From: Streptomyces sp. NBC_01241
GTDB taxonomy: Bacteria > Actinomycetota > Actinomycetes > Streptomycetales > Streptomycetaceae
DNA: 64,000 nucleotides
Reading direction: 5' to 3'
NCBI RefSeq assembly: GCF_041435435.1
Contig: NZ_CP108494.1
Location: 3,010,501-3,074,500 of the forward strand
This document shows positions 8,227 to 16,767 of this stretch, one piece after another (position 1 is the stretch's first letter; each line of letters starts with the position of its first letter). Under the pieces are notes generated by a model. It did not search any database, had not been told where the DNA came from, and saw nothing but the letters and a program-made list of their open reading frames with translations. Position numbers and translations under genes: made by a program.

Positions 8227-9744
8227 ATGACGAACGCTACGCGCACCACCGCCGAGCGCGGCCCCCTCGCCGGTCGCCGGGAATGGACCGCCTTCGTGGT
8301 CCTGCTGCTTCCCCTCCTCCTCGTCTCGATGGACGTCTCCGTCCTCTTCTTCGCGATCCCGTCCATCGACCGGGACCTCGCACCCAGCGCCACCCAGCAG
8401 CTCTGGATCTTCGACGTGTATGCCTTCGCCCTGGCCGGCCTGCTCATCACGATGGGCTCGCTCGGCGACCGGATCGGCCGCCGGAAGCTGCTGCTCCTCG
8501 GCGCGTTCGCGTTCAGTGCCGCGTCCGTCGCCGCCGCGTACTCCACCAGCCCCGAGATGCTGATCGCGGCCCGCGCGCTGCTCGGGATCGGCGGTGCGAC
8601 GCTGATGCCGTCGACGATGGGGCTCGTGCGCAACATGTTCCGCGACGAGCGACAGCGCGGCCGGGCCATCGGCATCTGGTCGGGCGCCATGGCCGGCGGG
8701 ATCGCGCTCGGCTCGGTGCTCAGCGGGGTCATGCTGGAACACTTCTGGTGGGGCTCGGTCTTCCTGATCAATGTGCCGGCCATGGTGCTGCTGCTGGTCC
8801 TGGTGCCGGTGCTGGTACCGGAGTTCAAGGACCCGAACCCCGGCCGGTTCGACTTCCTGAGCGTGCCGCTGTCGATGGGCGCCGTGCTGCCCGTCGTCTA
8901 CGGGGTCAAGGAGAGCGCCGCACACGGGCTCGATGTGCGGAACGCGCTGATCATCGCCGCCGGGCTCGTCGTCGGCCGGTTCTTCGTCCGCCGCCAGCGC
9001 GGCCACAAGGACGCGATGATCAGCCGGGAGCTCTTCCGCAACAGCGGCTTCGCGGCCGGGATCGGGCTGAACGCGCTGGCCACGTTCGCCATGATGGGGT
9101 CCTCGTTCTTCACCACGCAGTATCTGCAGTCGGTGCTCGGCATGGGCACGATGGAGGCCGCGCTGTGGAGCCTGGCCCCCTCACTGGCGGTGGGTGCCGC
9201 CGCTCCGGCGGCCACGGCGATCGCCCAGCGGACCGACCGTACGCGCGTCATCGGCGCCGGTTTCGTCATCGCCGCCGCCGGTTTCGCGATCCTCGCCCTG
9301 ACGGGTACGGACTCGCTGTGGCTGCTGCTCGGCGGCTGCGCCGTGATGAGCTGCGGCATCGTCACGGTGATGGCGCTCGTCTCGGACCTGGCGCTGTCCA
9401 CCGCCCCGCCGGAGAAGGCGAGTTCGGCGGCCTCGCTGCTGGAGACCGGGCAGGAGTTCGGCGGTGCGATGGGAATGGCCCTGCTCGGTGCGGTGGCCAC
9501 GGCCGTCTTCACCGCCGACATGCCGGGCTCCGCGCCGGAGGAAGCCCGCAAGACGCTGGCGGGCGCGGTGGCCACGGGGGACGGCTCACTGATCTCGATC
9601 GGGCGGGAGGCCTTCGTGCACAGCATGCGGTACGCCTCGGTGGCGGGGGCCGCGCTGTTGCTGGCGGGCGCGGTGCTGGCCGTCACGCTGCTGCGACGGC
9701 GGACCGCGGCGGCGGACCCGGACGAACTGACCCTGACGAGCTAG
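8227..9744 (+). CDS. MFS transporter, DHA2 (EmrB/QacA-like) family
   Basis: 505 aa, matching the 14-helix DHA2 drug:H+ antiporter class. The first helix has FVVLLLPLLLVSMDVSVLFFAIP, the loop 2-3 motif A is GSLGDRIGRRKLLLLGA, and the helix-5 antiporter motif C region is visible as WSGAMAGGIALGSVLSG. Likely a membrane efflux pump for a toxic or secreted small molecule. Transcribed alone between two convergent or unrelated genes, with a striking repeated operator directly upstream. Confidence 0.9.
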   Translation: MTNATRTTAERGPLAGRREWTAFVVLLLPLLLVSMDVSVLFFAIPSIDRDLAPSATQQLWIFDVYAFALAGLLITMGSLGDRIGRRKLLLLGAFAFSAASVAAAYSTSPEMLIAARALLGIGGATLMPSTMGLVRNMFRDERQRGRAIGIWSGAMAGGIALGSVLSGVMLEHFWWGSVFLINVPAMVLLLVLVPVLVPEFKDPNPGRFDFLSVPLSMGAVLPVVYGVKESAAHGLDVRNALIIAAGLVVGRFFVRRQRGHKDAMISRELFRNSGFAAGIGLNALATFAMMGSSFFTTQYLQSVLGMGTMEAALWSLAPSLAVGAAAPAATAIAQRTDRTRVIGAGFVIAAAGFAILALTGTDSLWLLLGGCAVMSCGIVTVMALVSDLALSTAPPEKASSAASLLETGQEFGGAMGMALLGAVATAVFTADMPGSAPEEARKTLAGAVATGDGSLISIGREAFVHSMRYASVAGAALLLAGAVLAVTLLRRRTAAADPDELTLTS

Positions 9745-10049
9745 TGCCGCGACCGGCAAGCTTTGACTCCACGGAGGTCCGCCGGGTGGCACGGCCGGCG
9801 GCTTCGAGGTGTCCTTCGGTCTGGGCGCCGGGCCGGCCGAAGCGCTCGGAGCGGGCCTGCTCATCTCGCTCTGCGTCACCTGGGGCCGGCCGGGCTGGTA
9901 CCTCGCAGGAGCGCTGTTCAGCTTGACCGGCCTGGCGGCACCACTCGCGGCCCCCTGGGCACACCGTGCGCCGGGGACGGCGGCCCCGGCCGGGGCCGCC
10001 GTCGCTCGACCGGAGTGCACGCGAGGGGCACTGCCTGACGGACTACGCG
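9745..10049. other. Intergenic region with possible gene scrap and a 28-bp palindrome
   Basis: Between the MFS gene and the convergent LPMO gene. The plus-strand frame from about 9790 to 9970 encodes a hydrophobic stretch (GAGLLISLCVTWG, then LAGALFSLTGLAAPLAAPWA) resembling the last helices of a transporter, without a start or upstream body, so at most a remnant. A perfect 28-bp palindrome at 9976-10003 (arms GACGGCGGCCCCGG) could end transcription from either side. Confidence 0.4.
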
Positions 10050-10640
10050 TCAGAACTGCACGTCGGAGCAGGCGTAGAAGGCGTTCGCCGTGTCCGCGAT
10101 GGTCCAGACGCTCAGGATGATGTGCTTCCCGGTCTTCTGGGTGGGGATGGTGCCCTGCTGAGTCAGGGTCGCCGGGGGCTGCTGGCCGCCGTACGGCACC
10201 GTCATGAAGGGCTGCGACTCCAGGTCGGCCCTGGTGAGCGGCTTGGTGGGGTCCCAGCCGTCCTTGGTGATGTAGTAGCGGAAGTCCGTCGTCGCGTGAC
10301 GGGCGGTGAACTGCCACCGGAAGCTGAAGCCCTGACCGGCCGTCACCTTGGTGGCGGGCCAGCTGCCGCCGCGCGGGTCGTCGAGCTGGGCGAACTCGCC
10401 GTGCCCGCCGGAGCAGATCCTGCCGTCGGCCGGGCCCGCCGCCGGGAAGCCCTTCGGGCCCTCGACGCTCTGCGGCTCCCACTGGATGTTGCCGCAGTTC
10501 GTCACCGTGCCGTTGGCACAGAGCTTCTGGCGGCTGATGGGGTTGTCGGTGTAGCCATGGCTGCCGGCACTGCTCGTCGCGAGCACCGAGGCGCCCGCTA
10601 TCGCCAGGCCGACTACGGCCGCGCTTGCCCTTTTACGCAT
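10050..10640 (-). CDS. AA10 lytic polysaccharide monooxygenase (secreted, LpmP-like)
   Basis: 196 aa. A signal peptide ends in SSAGS, so the mature protein begins at His28 (HGYTDNP), as copper LPMOs require. The second histidine-brace residue is His115 in FTARHATTDF, and the axial Phe lies in NAFYACSD near the C-terminus. Cys pairs around 41/49 and 76/191 would form disulfides. AA10 enzymes oxidatively cleave chitin or cellulose. Position beside cslA-glxA matches the Streptomyces hyphal-tip glycan locus, where this LPMO acts on the CslA polymer. DasR-like sites lie upstream. Confidence 0.92.
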   Translation of the reverse strand: MRKRASAAVVGLAIAGASVLATSSAGSHGYTDNPISRQKLCANGTVTNCGNIQWEPQSVEGPKGFPAAGPADGRICSGGHGEFAQLDDPRGGSWPATKVTAGQGFSFRWQFTARHATTDFRYYITKDGWDPTKPLTRADLESQPFMTVPYGGQQPPATLTQQGTIPTQKTGKHIILSVWTIADTANAFYACSDVQF

Positions 10641-10699
10641 TGCTGTCGCTCCTCAAGAACGTGGGGGAGGATTCATGAGCCCTGCTGCGCGCGCATCCT

Positions 10700-10756
10700 G
10701 CGGTCTAGACCAAGCCTTAGATTATTGACGGGGCATGAACATGTCCAGACCAATGG
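10700..10756 (-). promoter_or_regulatory. DasR-like operator pair upstream of the LPMO gene
   Basis: 10702-10711 is the perfect palindrome GGTCTAGACC within GCGGTCTAGACCAAGC, very close to the DasR responsive element consensus (TGGTCTAGACCA). A second, weaker match read on the minus strand (TTGGTCTGGACAT) lies at 10741-10753. Both are 60-115 bp upstream of the start codon. DasR is the GntR-family GlcNAc regulator of Streptomyces chitin genes; its binding here is inferred. Confidence 0.6.
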
Positions 10757-10799
10757 GAGTGGGATTCCGCTTCGCCGCAGCAGCACCCCCTGCGGGCCG

Positions 10800-12548
10800 T
10801 CAGGCGCCCTCCCCGCCACTGCGTCCGGTGTAGAAGGCCACCGTCAAGTCCTTGACCAGCGACTTCCGTTCGTAGTCGTCCAGTTCCACGAGCCCCCTTG
10901 CGGTCAGTCGGTTCACGGTGTCGTCCACCGCGTCAACCACCGAAGTCAGGACACTGTCGCGGTGTTTGGCGTCGATGGCGGCGATCCGACGGCGCTGCAT
11001 GGCCGCGGCGACCTCCGGCGCGTACTCGATTCCGGTCGGCTGCGCCGAGTACACCTCGATGCCGACGGGTTCGCAGTCCGCCTTCAGCATCCGGGTCAGC
11101 GCGTCACCGACCGCCTCCGCGTTGCGCAGGGTGTGCGCGTCCTCGTGGAAGGCGTCGGCGGGCAGTTGCGAGAGGACCCGCGCCATCGCCGCCTCGACCT
11201 GCTCGCGCAGGTACGCCTCATGGTCCGCGACCCCGAGCGTCGCCCGCACGGTGTCCTTGATCCGCCACACGACGAGGACGACGACGCGCAGCGCCGTACC
11301 GTTGGCGTCCACGGCGGGGAGCGGTTCGCTGCGCCAGTGCCGCAGGCGTACGTCGACCCGGTGGCGGAGCAACAGCGGGCTGATCCACATCAGTCCGGTG
11401 CGCCGCACACTCCCCCGGTACTCGCCGAAGAGCGTCAGCACCGAGGCGTACCCGACCCGTCCGCGGCTCAGGCCGCCGAGCGCGAGGAGCACCGCCGCCC
11501 CCAGCGCGGCGAGCGCCGCCCAGGCGCCGAGCCCGATCCCGTCGTACGGACGCGAACCGATCCCGAGCCGGGTGAGCGGGGCGACGGGCAGCGCGCCGAC
11601 CGACCAGAGGACCGCACCCCCGGCCGCGATCCCGGCCAGCCCGGCGAGCAGCGCCACCCAGCCGGGCAGCGCGGGCCCCGACCGTTCGGCAAGGCGTGGG
11701 TCGCCGACGGGCGCCGGGCGCGTCGAAGGCCGCACCTGCGGCCCCCTCGGCGCGGGCGGCCGCCGCAGCCCGGTGGTCGGCTGATGCCCGCCGGACCCGC
11801 GCCGCAGCACCCCGGCGGGAAGCGCGGCGGCATCGGTGGGCTCGGGGCCCTCGCGGAAGAGCAGGTGTACGGGGATGGACGCGGTCCGCTCGGCGGCGAT
11901 GACCGCGTGCCGCCGCCCGGTCCCCGGTGCGGCGTCGCCGGACTGCTCGGCCCCGGGGGTGGTGCGGGCAGCACTCGACACCAGGTCCCCGGTGGGCGCG
12001 GTGACCGACGGGCGAAGGCCGACCAGGACCGGTACGGGGGTGGCGCTCGGCTCCGGGGCCTCGGCGGGCGCGGTGGGCGCGGTGGGCGACCCCATGGCCG
12101 GGACGGCTGCGGTGCTCCTGGCGGGGACCGATACCGAGGCCGAGGTCGCGCCGAGAGCGGAAACCTCGTCCTCACCGGGAACCAGGTCCAGTACGAGGTC
12201 GACCACGGAGTCCGGCCCGCCACGCGACGCCGCGCCCGGGGCGTAACCCCGCTCCGGTCCCGAGCCCGCGCCATCCGCCGAAACCGGACCGGGGGCCGAA
12301 ACCGGAGCCGAGGCCTGACCCGAAGCCGAGGCCGAAACCGGAGCCGACCCCGAAACCGGAGCCGGACCCGAGGCCGGACCCGAGGCCGGACCTGAGACCG
12401 GACCTGAGACCGGACCCGAGGCCGGAGCCAAAGCCGCAGCCGTCCGCCCGCCCGAGCCCCCTACCCCTACCCGTTCCCGTTCCCGTTCCCGTTCCTGTGC
12501 GCTCCCGTTGTCCTGGGTTCCGGAACTGTCCGACACCGTGGCTCTCAT
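10800..12548 (-). CDS. SPFH (Band 7/stomatin-like) membrane protein with long disordered N-terminus
   Basis: 582 aa from ATG 12548, which has GGAGG seven bases upstream; the frame stays open to 12581. The first roughly 270 residues are low complexity: ERERERER, then Ser/Gly/Pro/Ala repeats such as GPVSGPVSGPASGPASGP. Two hydrophobic helices follow (WVALLAGLAGIAAGG region and AWAALAALGAAVLLALGG), then an SPFH domain (RTGLMWISPLLLRHRVDVRL, VDANGTALRVVVLVVWRI, EQVEAAMARVLSQL). SPFH proteins scaffold membrane microdomains. Its place in the cslA locus suggests organising the glycan machinery at the tip, an inference only. Confidence 0.82.
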   Translation of the reverse strand: MRATVSDSSGTQDNGSAQERERERERVGVGGSGGRTAAALAPASGPVSGPVSGPASGPASGPAPVSGSAPVSASASGQASAPVSAPGPVSADGAGSGPERGYAPGAASRGGPDSVVDLVLDLVPGEDEVSALGATSASVSVPARSTAAVPAMGSPTAPTAPAEAPEPSATPVPVLVGLRPSVTAPTGDLVSSAARTTPGAEQSGDAAPGTGRRHAVIAAERTASIPVHLLFREGPEPTDAAALPAGVLRRGSGGHQPTTGLRRPPAPRGPQVRPSTRPAPVGDPRLAERSGPALPGWVALLAGLAGIAAGGAVLWSVGALPVAPLTRLGIGSRPYDGIGLGAWAALAALGAAVLLALGGLSRGRVGYASVLTLFGEYRGSVRRTGLMWISPLLLRHRVDVRLRHWRSEPLPAVDANGTALRVVVLVVWRIKDTVRATLGVADHEAYLREQVEAAMARVLSQLPADAFHEDAHTLRNAEAVGDALTRMLKADCEPVGIEVYSAQPTGIEYAPEVAAAMQRRRIAAIDAKHRDSVLTSVVDAVDDTVNRLTARGLVELDDYERKSLVKDLTVAFYTGRSGGEGA

Positions 12549-12577
12549 TCCCGCCTCCGTGATGCATGTCCGTCTTG

Positions 12578-14020
12578 TCACGCGAAGAGTCGCCGCCAGG
12601 TCTCCGGACCGGGGTAGCCGTCAGCCGCTCCGCCCCGCCAGCCCTGGGCCTGCTGGAAGGCCTCGACATTGCGCCGGTCCGCCTCGGTCCACCGGGGCCC
12701 CGGTCCCGACAGGTAGTACTTGCCGTATCCCTTCTTCACCAACTGCTTGCCGAGCTGGTCGACATGGCTGTTGGACTGACCGGGGCGGAAATAGCCCCGG
12801 CCGGGGAACTTCGAGTCCGAGTTCGAATCACCCTGGCCGCCCCCGCCCCCGCTCCCGGAGGCGGGGATGTCGCGACCGGCCCGGCCGGTCAGGAGCCGCC
12901 AGGTGTCGGGGCCGGGAATGCCGTCGGCCTCCTTGCCCGTCCAGCCCTGGGCCTTCTGGAACGCCTCGGTCGCACGCCGGTCGGCCTCACCCCAGCCCGG
13001 CCCGGGGCCGATCTGGTAGAAGTGCTTGCCACCCCGCTCCACGAGCATCTGCCCGAGCTGGGTGACGTACGCGTTGCTGGCTCCGGGGCCGAACTTCAAG
13101 GCACCCGGGAACGTCTTCGTCGAGACGCTGCCGCCGCTTCCGCTGGGGAGGCCCTTGTAGCGGTACGGGACGTAGCTGCCGGAGTGGGACCAGTACGCCA
13201 TGGGCGTCGTCTGCCTGCGGGTGTGCGGCTTCGTCTGCTCGTACGCCGTGTAGTGGGTGTGCGTGTAGTCGGTCCAGCCGCCGAAGATCGTGACGTGCGA
13301 TCCCTTCGACGGGTCGGCCGGGTTGTGGAAGAGCAGGATGTCGCCGGGCTGCAGCTCCTTCCGCGTGATCCGCGTCCCGAACTTGTCGAGGCTGCCGGTC
13401 CACTCGTTGCCGGGCAGGTCCCAGGCCATCGAGACATAGCCGGAGCAGTCCTGCCGGTAACCGTCGGACCAGTACTTGCTCATGCTGTACGGGACCTTCG
13501 CGGACAGCCACTTCTTCGCGCGGTTGATGATGGCGGCCCGGCTGGTCTTGCGCAGCGGGGCCGAGGTCCCGGACGAGGGCGGGCCCGAGGTCCCTGTGCC
13601 CCGCACCGGACCCGGGGCGCCCTGCGGACTGTCCGAATCCATGTCGGCCCGGTCGAGCGGATCACCCTCGCCGTCGGGGTCCGGGCCCACCGGATCGGCC
13701 GGGCCCACCACGCCGGCCGCCTCTCCCGCCTCTGCCGCGCCCGGCGGGGTCGGCGACGGCGTCGCCGGCCCGTCCGCCCTGACCGCTCCGGCCGCTTCCG
13801 CCGCCCGGCCACCCGGCGCGCTCGCCGCCTCGGCCACGCCGGTGCTCAGCACCACTCCGGCCGCGGTGGCCAGCACCAGCGCACGACGCGCGCCGTGTGC
13901 GGCCGGATGACCTCCGTACCGCAGGGGCAGGGCACTCGCGGCGGCTCGCCGTTGCTCGGCGCACCCCGCACAGGCGCAGTCGATGGCGGGTACGTACTCC
14001 CCGAAGGCCGGCACAGTCAT
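12578..14020 (-). CDS. Secreted NlpC/P60-like protein with two peptidoglycan-binding repeats
   Basis: 480 aa. After a Cys-rich N-terminus (CACAGC at 15-20), a hydrophobic helix near 45-62 and a Pro/Gly linker comes a cysteine-peptidase-like domain with DCSGYVSMAWD (Cys192) and GSHVTIFGG (His242), the expected Cys-His pair. Two homologous C-terminal modules follow, about 305-378 and 408-480, each ending in the pattern RR-EAFQ-AQGW-DG-PGP-TWR-L. It should cut or bind cell-wall peptide. It starts 30 nt upstream of the SPFH gene on the same strand, so the two probably form an operon within the glycan locus. Confidence 0.85.
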   Translation of the reverse strand: MTVPAFGEYVPAIDCACAGCAEQRRAAASALPLRYGGHPAAHGARRALVLATAAGVVLSTGVAEAASAPGGRAAEAAGAVRADGPATPSPTPPGAAEAGEAAGVVGPADPVGPDPDGEGDPLDRADMDSDSPQGAPGPVRGTGTSGPPSSGTSAPLRKTSRAAIINRAKKWLSAKVPYSMSKYWSDGYRQDCSGYVSMAWDLPGNEWTGSLDKFGTRITRKELQPGDILLFHNPADPSKGSHVTIFGGWTDYTHTHYTAYEQTKPHTRRQTTPMAYWSHSGSYVPYRYKGLPSGSGGSVSTKTFPGALKFGPGASNAYVTQLGQMLVERGGKHFYQIGPGPGWGEADRRATEAFQKAQGWTGKEADGIPGPDTWRLLTGRAGRDIPASGSGGGGGQGDSNSDSKFPGRGYFRPGQSNSHVDQLGKQLVKKGYGKYYLSGPGPRWTEADRRNVEAFQQAQGWRGGAADGYPGPETWRRLFA

Positions 14021-14202
14021 GCGATTCCCCTCCGCACTCGTCGAGATCTCCGGCGCATCTGCTCGGCGTCACCGTCTCAACTCTCCTGACATATCGCATT
14101 TTGACTGACAGACCAGACAAAACGACCATCCGACAGGCCGTTATGGGCGGGAAATGGTCAGGAGCACACCCCACATTCGGGTAGAGTTCTTCAGGTCAGC
14201 AG

Positions 14203-14276
14203 GCGCCGCTAGCTCAGTTGGTTAGAGCAGCTGACTCTTAATCAGCGGGTCCGGGGTTCGAGTCCCTGGCGGCGCA
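14203..14276 (+). tRNA. tRNA-Lys (anticodon CTT), second copy
   Basis: Identical in all 74 nt to the gene at 8022-8095, with the same GTCAGCAG just upstream. Anticodon loop CTCTTAA, T loop GTTCGAGTC, no encoded CCA. Confidence 0.97.
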
Positions 14277-14285
14277 CGCAGAGTC

Positions 14286-14320
14286 AAGGCCCCCTCACCA
14301 CACGTGAGGGGGCCTTGTTC
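14286..14320 (+). terminator. Terminator of second tRNA-Lys
   Basis: A 13-bp stem AAGGCCCCCTCAC / GTGAGGGGGCCTT with a 5-nt loop, followed by the T-rich GTTCGTT. Confidence 0.85.
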
Positions 14321-14700
14321 GTTCTCCGAAGCCGATCCCCGAACCCACCCCCCACACCTCCGCCTTCACGGGCGCACAGGCGACTCGTAACCAACACACA
14401 GTCACCAATCGATTACCCAGCGGCTCGAAAATCTCTCACATACGCCTCCGCGCGCCCCCTCTGCAAGGGCTTCGCAAATCGCACGTATGACCGGTAACCC
14501 ACCCGTTTCACCCTTGCGAACGGGACCGTAGTCGGACAACCTGTCTAAAGGTCATCGGCACCAACCAGGCTGATGCGCCTTGCAGTTGGGGGATGCAGAG
14601 GGGAAGCAGGGGGAAGTTCCGGTTGTCCGCTACGCGGGGTGGGGCCCCGCTCGGGGACAGATGTCGGGAAGGCATCAGACAGCCGGAAGGGCGCTGTTCC

Positions 14701-14829
14701 GTGTCTGAGCGGAAGTCCGTGCCCGCCTTTGAGTCGTTCACGGCGACCGACGGGGGAATCGCCGTGGCCGAGACGACGACCAATCACACACTCACCATTC
14801 ACGCGCTGACCACGCGTGCAGGGGGATGA
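14701..14829 (+). CDS. Candidate 42-aa small protein just upstream of cslA
   Basis: GTG 14701 opens a frame ending at TGA 14827-14829, only three bases before the cslA ATG. The peptide begins MSERKSVPAFESFTATDGG and ends HTLTIHALTTRAGG. Third codon positions are mostly G or C, unlike a random frame. The frame is open further upstream to 14593, so the start is uncertain. No known family recognised. The rest of the 14321-14700 leader shows no gene or recognised riboswitch, so cslA may have a long 5' UTR or this upstream coupled peptide. Confidence 0.4.
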   Translation: MSERKSVPAFESFTATDGGIAVAETTTNHTLTIHALTTRAGG

Positions 14830-14832
14830 CCC

Positions 14833-16767
14833 ATGACGTCGACGCCGACAGGCGCCTGGCAGCACAACGACGACCCGTCCCGGACCGCCCGGCTCCGGAT
14901 ACCGGCACAGCCGACGGCCGGGGAACAACGGAGGCACCCGGCCAACGCCGTGCCGCGCTACGACTACGAGCACTACAGCCGGCTCGCGGGCCCGCTGACC
15001 CGGCCCGGTCCGGACACGCCGTACCGGGTGCGGTACCGCTCGCTGCTCGCCCAGGAGCCGCACAGAATACGCGCGGCCCTCCTGCTGGGCGCCGCGCCTC
15101 TCGTCTCACTCGGGCTGTTCGCCTGGCTGATGCAGCCCGATCACTGGACGCGCCGCGACCCGAACCTCAAGAACAACACCCTGCTGGTCCTCGACATCGT
15201 GATGCTGGTCTCGATCGGCCTGATCGAGCTCTTCCGCACGCTGAACGTCCTGTCGAACGCACACGCGACGCTGGTCGCCCGCGACCCGGTCCCGGTCGTC
15301 CCGGAGACCGGCACCAGGGTCGCCTTCCTCACCTCCTTCGTCCCGGGCAAGGAGCCCCTGGAGATGGTGACGAGGACCCTCGAAGCGGCGGTCCGCGTCC
15401 GACATCGCGGGCTGCTGCACGTCTGGCTGCTCGACGAGGGCGACGACCCGGCGGTGAAGGAGGTCTGCGCCCGGCTGGGGGTGCACCACTTCTCCCGCAA
15501 GGGCGTACCGCACTGGAACCGGGCCGCGGGCCCGCACCGGGCGAAGACCAAGCACGGCAACTACAACGCCTGGCTGGACGCGCACGGCGACGCGTACGAC
15601 TTCTTCGCCTCCGTCGACACCGATCACGTACCACTGCCCAACTACCTGGAGCGGATGCTCGGCTACTTCCGCGACCCGGACATCGGCTTCGTCATCGGCC
15701 CGCAGGTCTACGGCAACTACGACTCGTTCGTCACGAAGGCCGCCGAGTCCCAGCAGTTCCTCTTCCACGCGCTGATCCAGCGCGCGGGCAACCGCTACGG
15801 CGCCCCGATGTTCGTCGGCACCAGCAACGCGGTGCGGATCCGTGCCCTCAAACAGATCGGCGGTCTGTACGACTCGATCACCGAGGACATGGCGACCGGC
15901 TTCGAGATGCACCGCGCACGCAATCCGCGCACCGGCCGCAAGTGGCGCTCGGTCTACACCCCCGACGTGCTGGCCGTCGGCGAGGGCCCGACCGCGTGGA
16001 CGGACTTCTTCACCCAGCAGCTGCGCTGGTCGCGGGGGACGTACGAGACGATCCTCAAGCAGTACTGGAAGGGCCTCTTCTCGCTCCCCGCGGGCAAGCT
16101 CCTCAACTACACCATGATGATCATCTTCTACCCGATGTCCGCACTGAACTGGATACTCGCGGCGCTGAGTTGTGCGCTGTTCCTGGGGATGGGCGCCTCG
16201 GGAGTGCAGATCGATCCGACGGTCTGGATGATGCTGTACGGCAACGCCTCGGCGCTCCAGATCGGCCTGTACGTCTGGAACCGGCGGCACAATGTCTCGC
16301 CGCACGAGCCCGAGGGCTCCGGTGGGCTGGCCGGCATGATGATGTCCGCGCTCTGCGCACCGGTCTACGCCCGCTCGCTGCTCGACGCGGTGCTGCGCCG
16401 CAGGAGCTCGTTCGTGGTGACTCCCAAGGGCGACTCCTCCAGTCCGGACACCCTCTTCGGCACCTTCCGGATCCACCTCTTCTTCATCCTGGTCTTCGGC
16501 GGTTCGATCGCCGCCTCCTTCGTTCTCCGGCACAGCCATCCGGCGATGCTCACCTGGGCCGCCATGGCGCTGCTGATCAGCGCGGCGCCGATCCTCTGCT
16601 GGCGGTACGCCGTCCGGGCGGAGAAGCGGAAACGCCGCATCGGGCCGCTCCCGCGGCCTGCCCACGTGCGGGCCGACGCCGAGCGGGCTGCTGCCGATCG
16701 GGTTGATGACGAGCGAGCCGGCGCCGAACAGACCATGCAGACCGCTCTTGGGGGACGTGAACGATGA
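14833..16767 (+). CDS. cslA: Cellulose synthase-like glycosyltransferase CslA
   Basis: 644 aa family-2 processive glycosyltransferase. Catalytic motifs in order: LLDEGDD (Asp201 region), SVDTDH (DTD at 262-264), SITED (TED at 350-352) and QQLRW (395-399), flanked by two N-terminal helices and about five C-terminal helices. In Streptomyces, CslA makes a beta-glucan at hyphal tips from UDP-sugar. SD GGGGGA lies about seven bases before ATG 14833. The stop overlaps glxA by ATGA, so the synthase and its oxidase are co-translated. Confidence 0.95.
   Translation: MTSTPTGAWQHNDDPSRTARLRIPAQPTAGEQRRHPANAVPRYDYEHYSRLAGPLTRPGPDTPYRVRYRSLLAQEPHRIRAALLLGAAPLVSLGLFAWLMQPDHWTRRDPNLKNNTLLVLDIVMLVSIGLIELFRTLNVLSNAHATLVARDPVPVVPETGTRVAFLTSFVPGKEPLEMVTRTLEAAVRVRHRGLLHVWLLDEGDDPAVKEVCARLGVHHFSRKGVPHWNRAAGPHRAKTKHGNYNAWLDAHGDAYDFFASVDTDHVPLPNYLERMLGYFRDPDIGFVIGPQVYGNYDSFVTKAAESQQFLFHALIQRAGNRYGAPMFVGTSNAVRIRALKQIGGLYDSITEDMATGFEMHRARNPRTGRKWRSVYTPDVLAVGEGPTAWTDFFTQQLRWSRGTYETILKQYWKGLFSLPAGKLLNYTMMIIFYPMSALNWILAALSCALFLGMGASGVQIDPTVWMMLYGNASALQIGLYVWNRRHNVSPHEPEGSGGLAGMMMSALCAPVYARSLLDAVLRRRSSFVVTPKGDSSSPDTLFGTFRIHLFFILVFGGSIAASFVLRHSHPAMLTWAAMALLISAAPILCWRYAVRAEKRKRRIGPLPRPAHVRADAERAAADRVDDERAGAEQTMQTALGGRER

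Noticed and set aside
9809..10120. 103-aa plus-strand frame after the MFS gene
   Set aside because: The hydrophobic part could be a transporter scrap, but the frame runs into the LPMO gene antisense and has no start context.
8022..14276. tRNA-bounded genomic island
   Set aside because: The enclosed genes (LPMO, SPFH, NlpC) belong to a conserved Streptomyces locus and have normal composition.
14321..14700. Riboswitch (c-di-AMP ydaO type) upstream of cslA
   Set aside because: Looked for the conserved GC-rich pairing and purine motifs; none convincing by eye.
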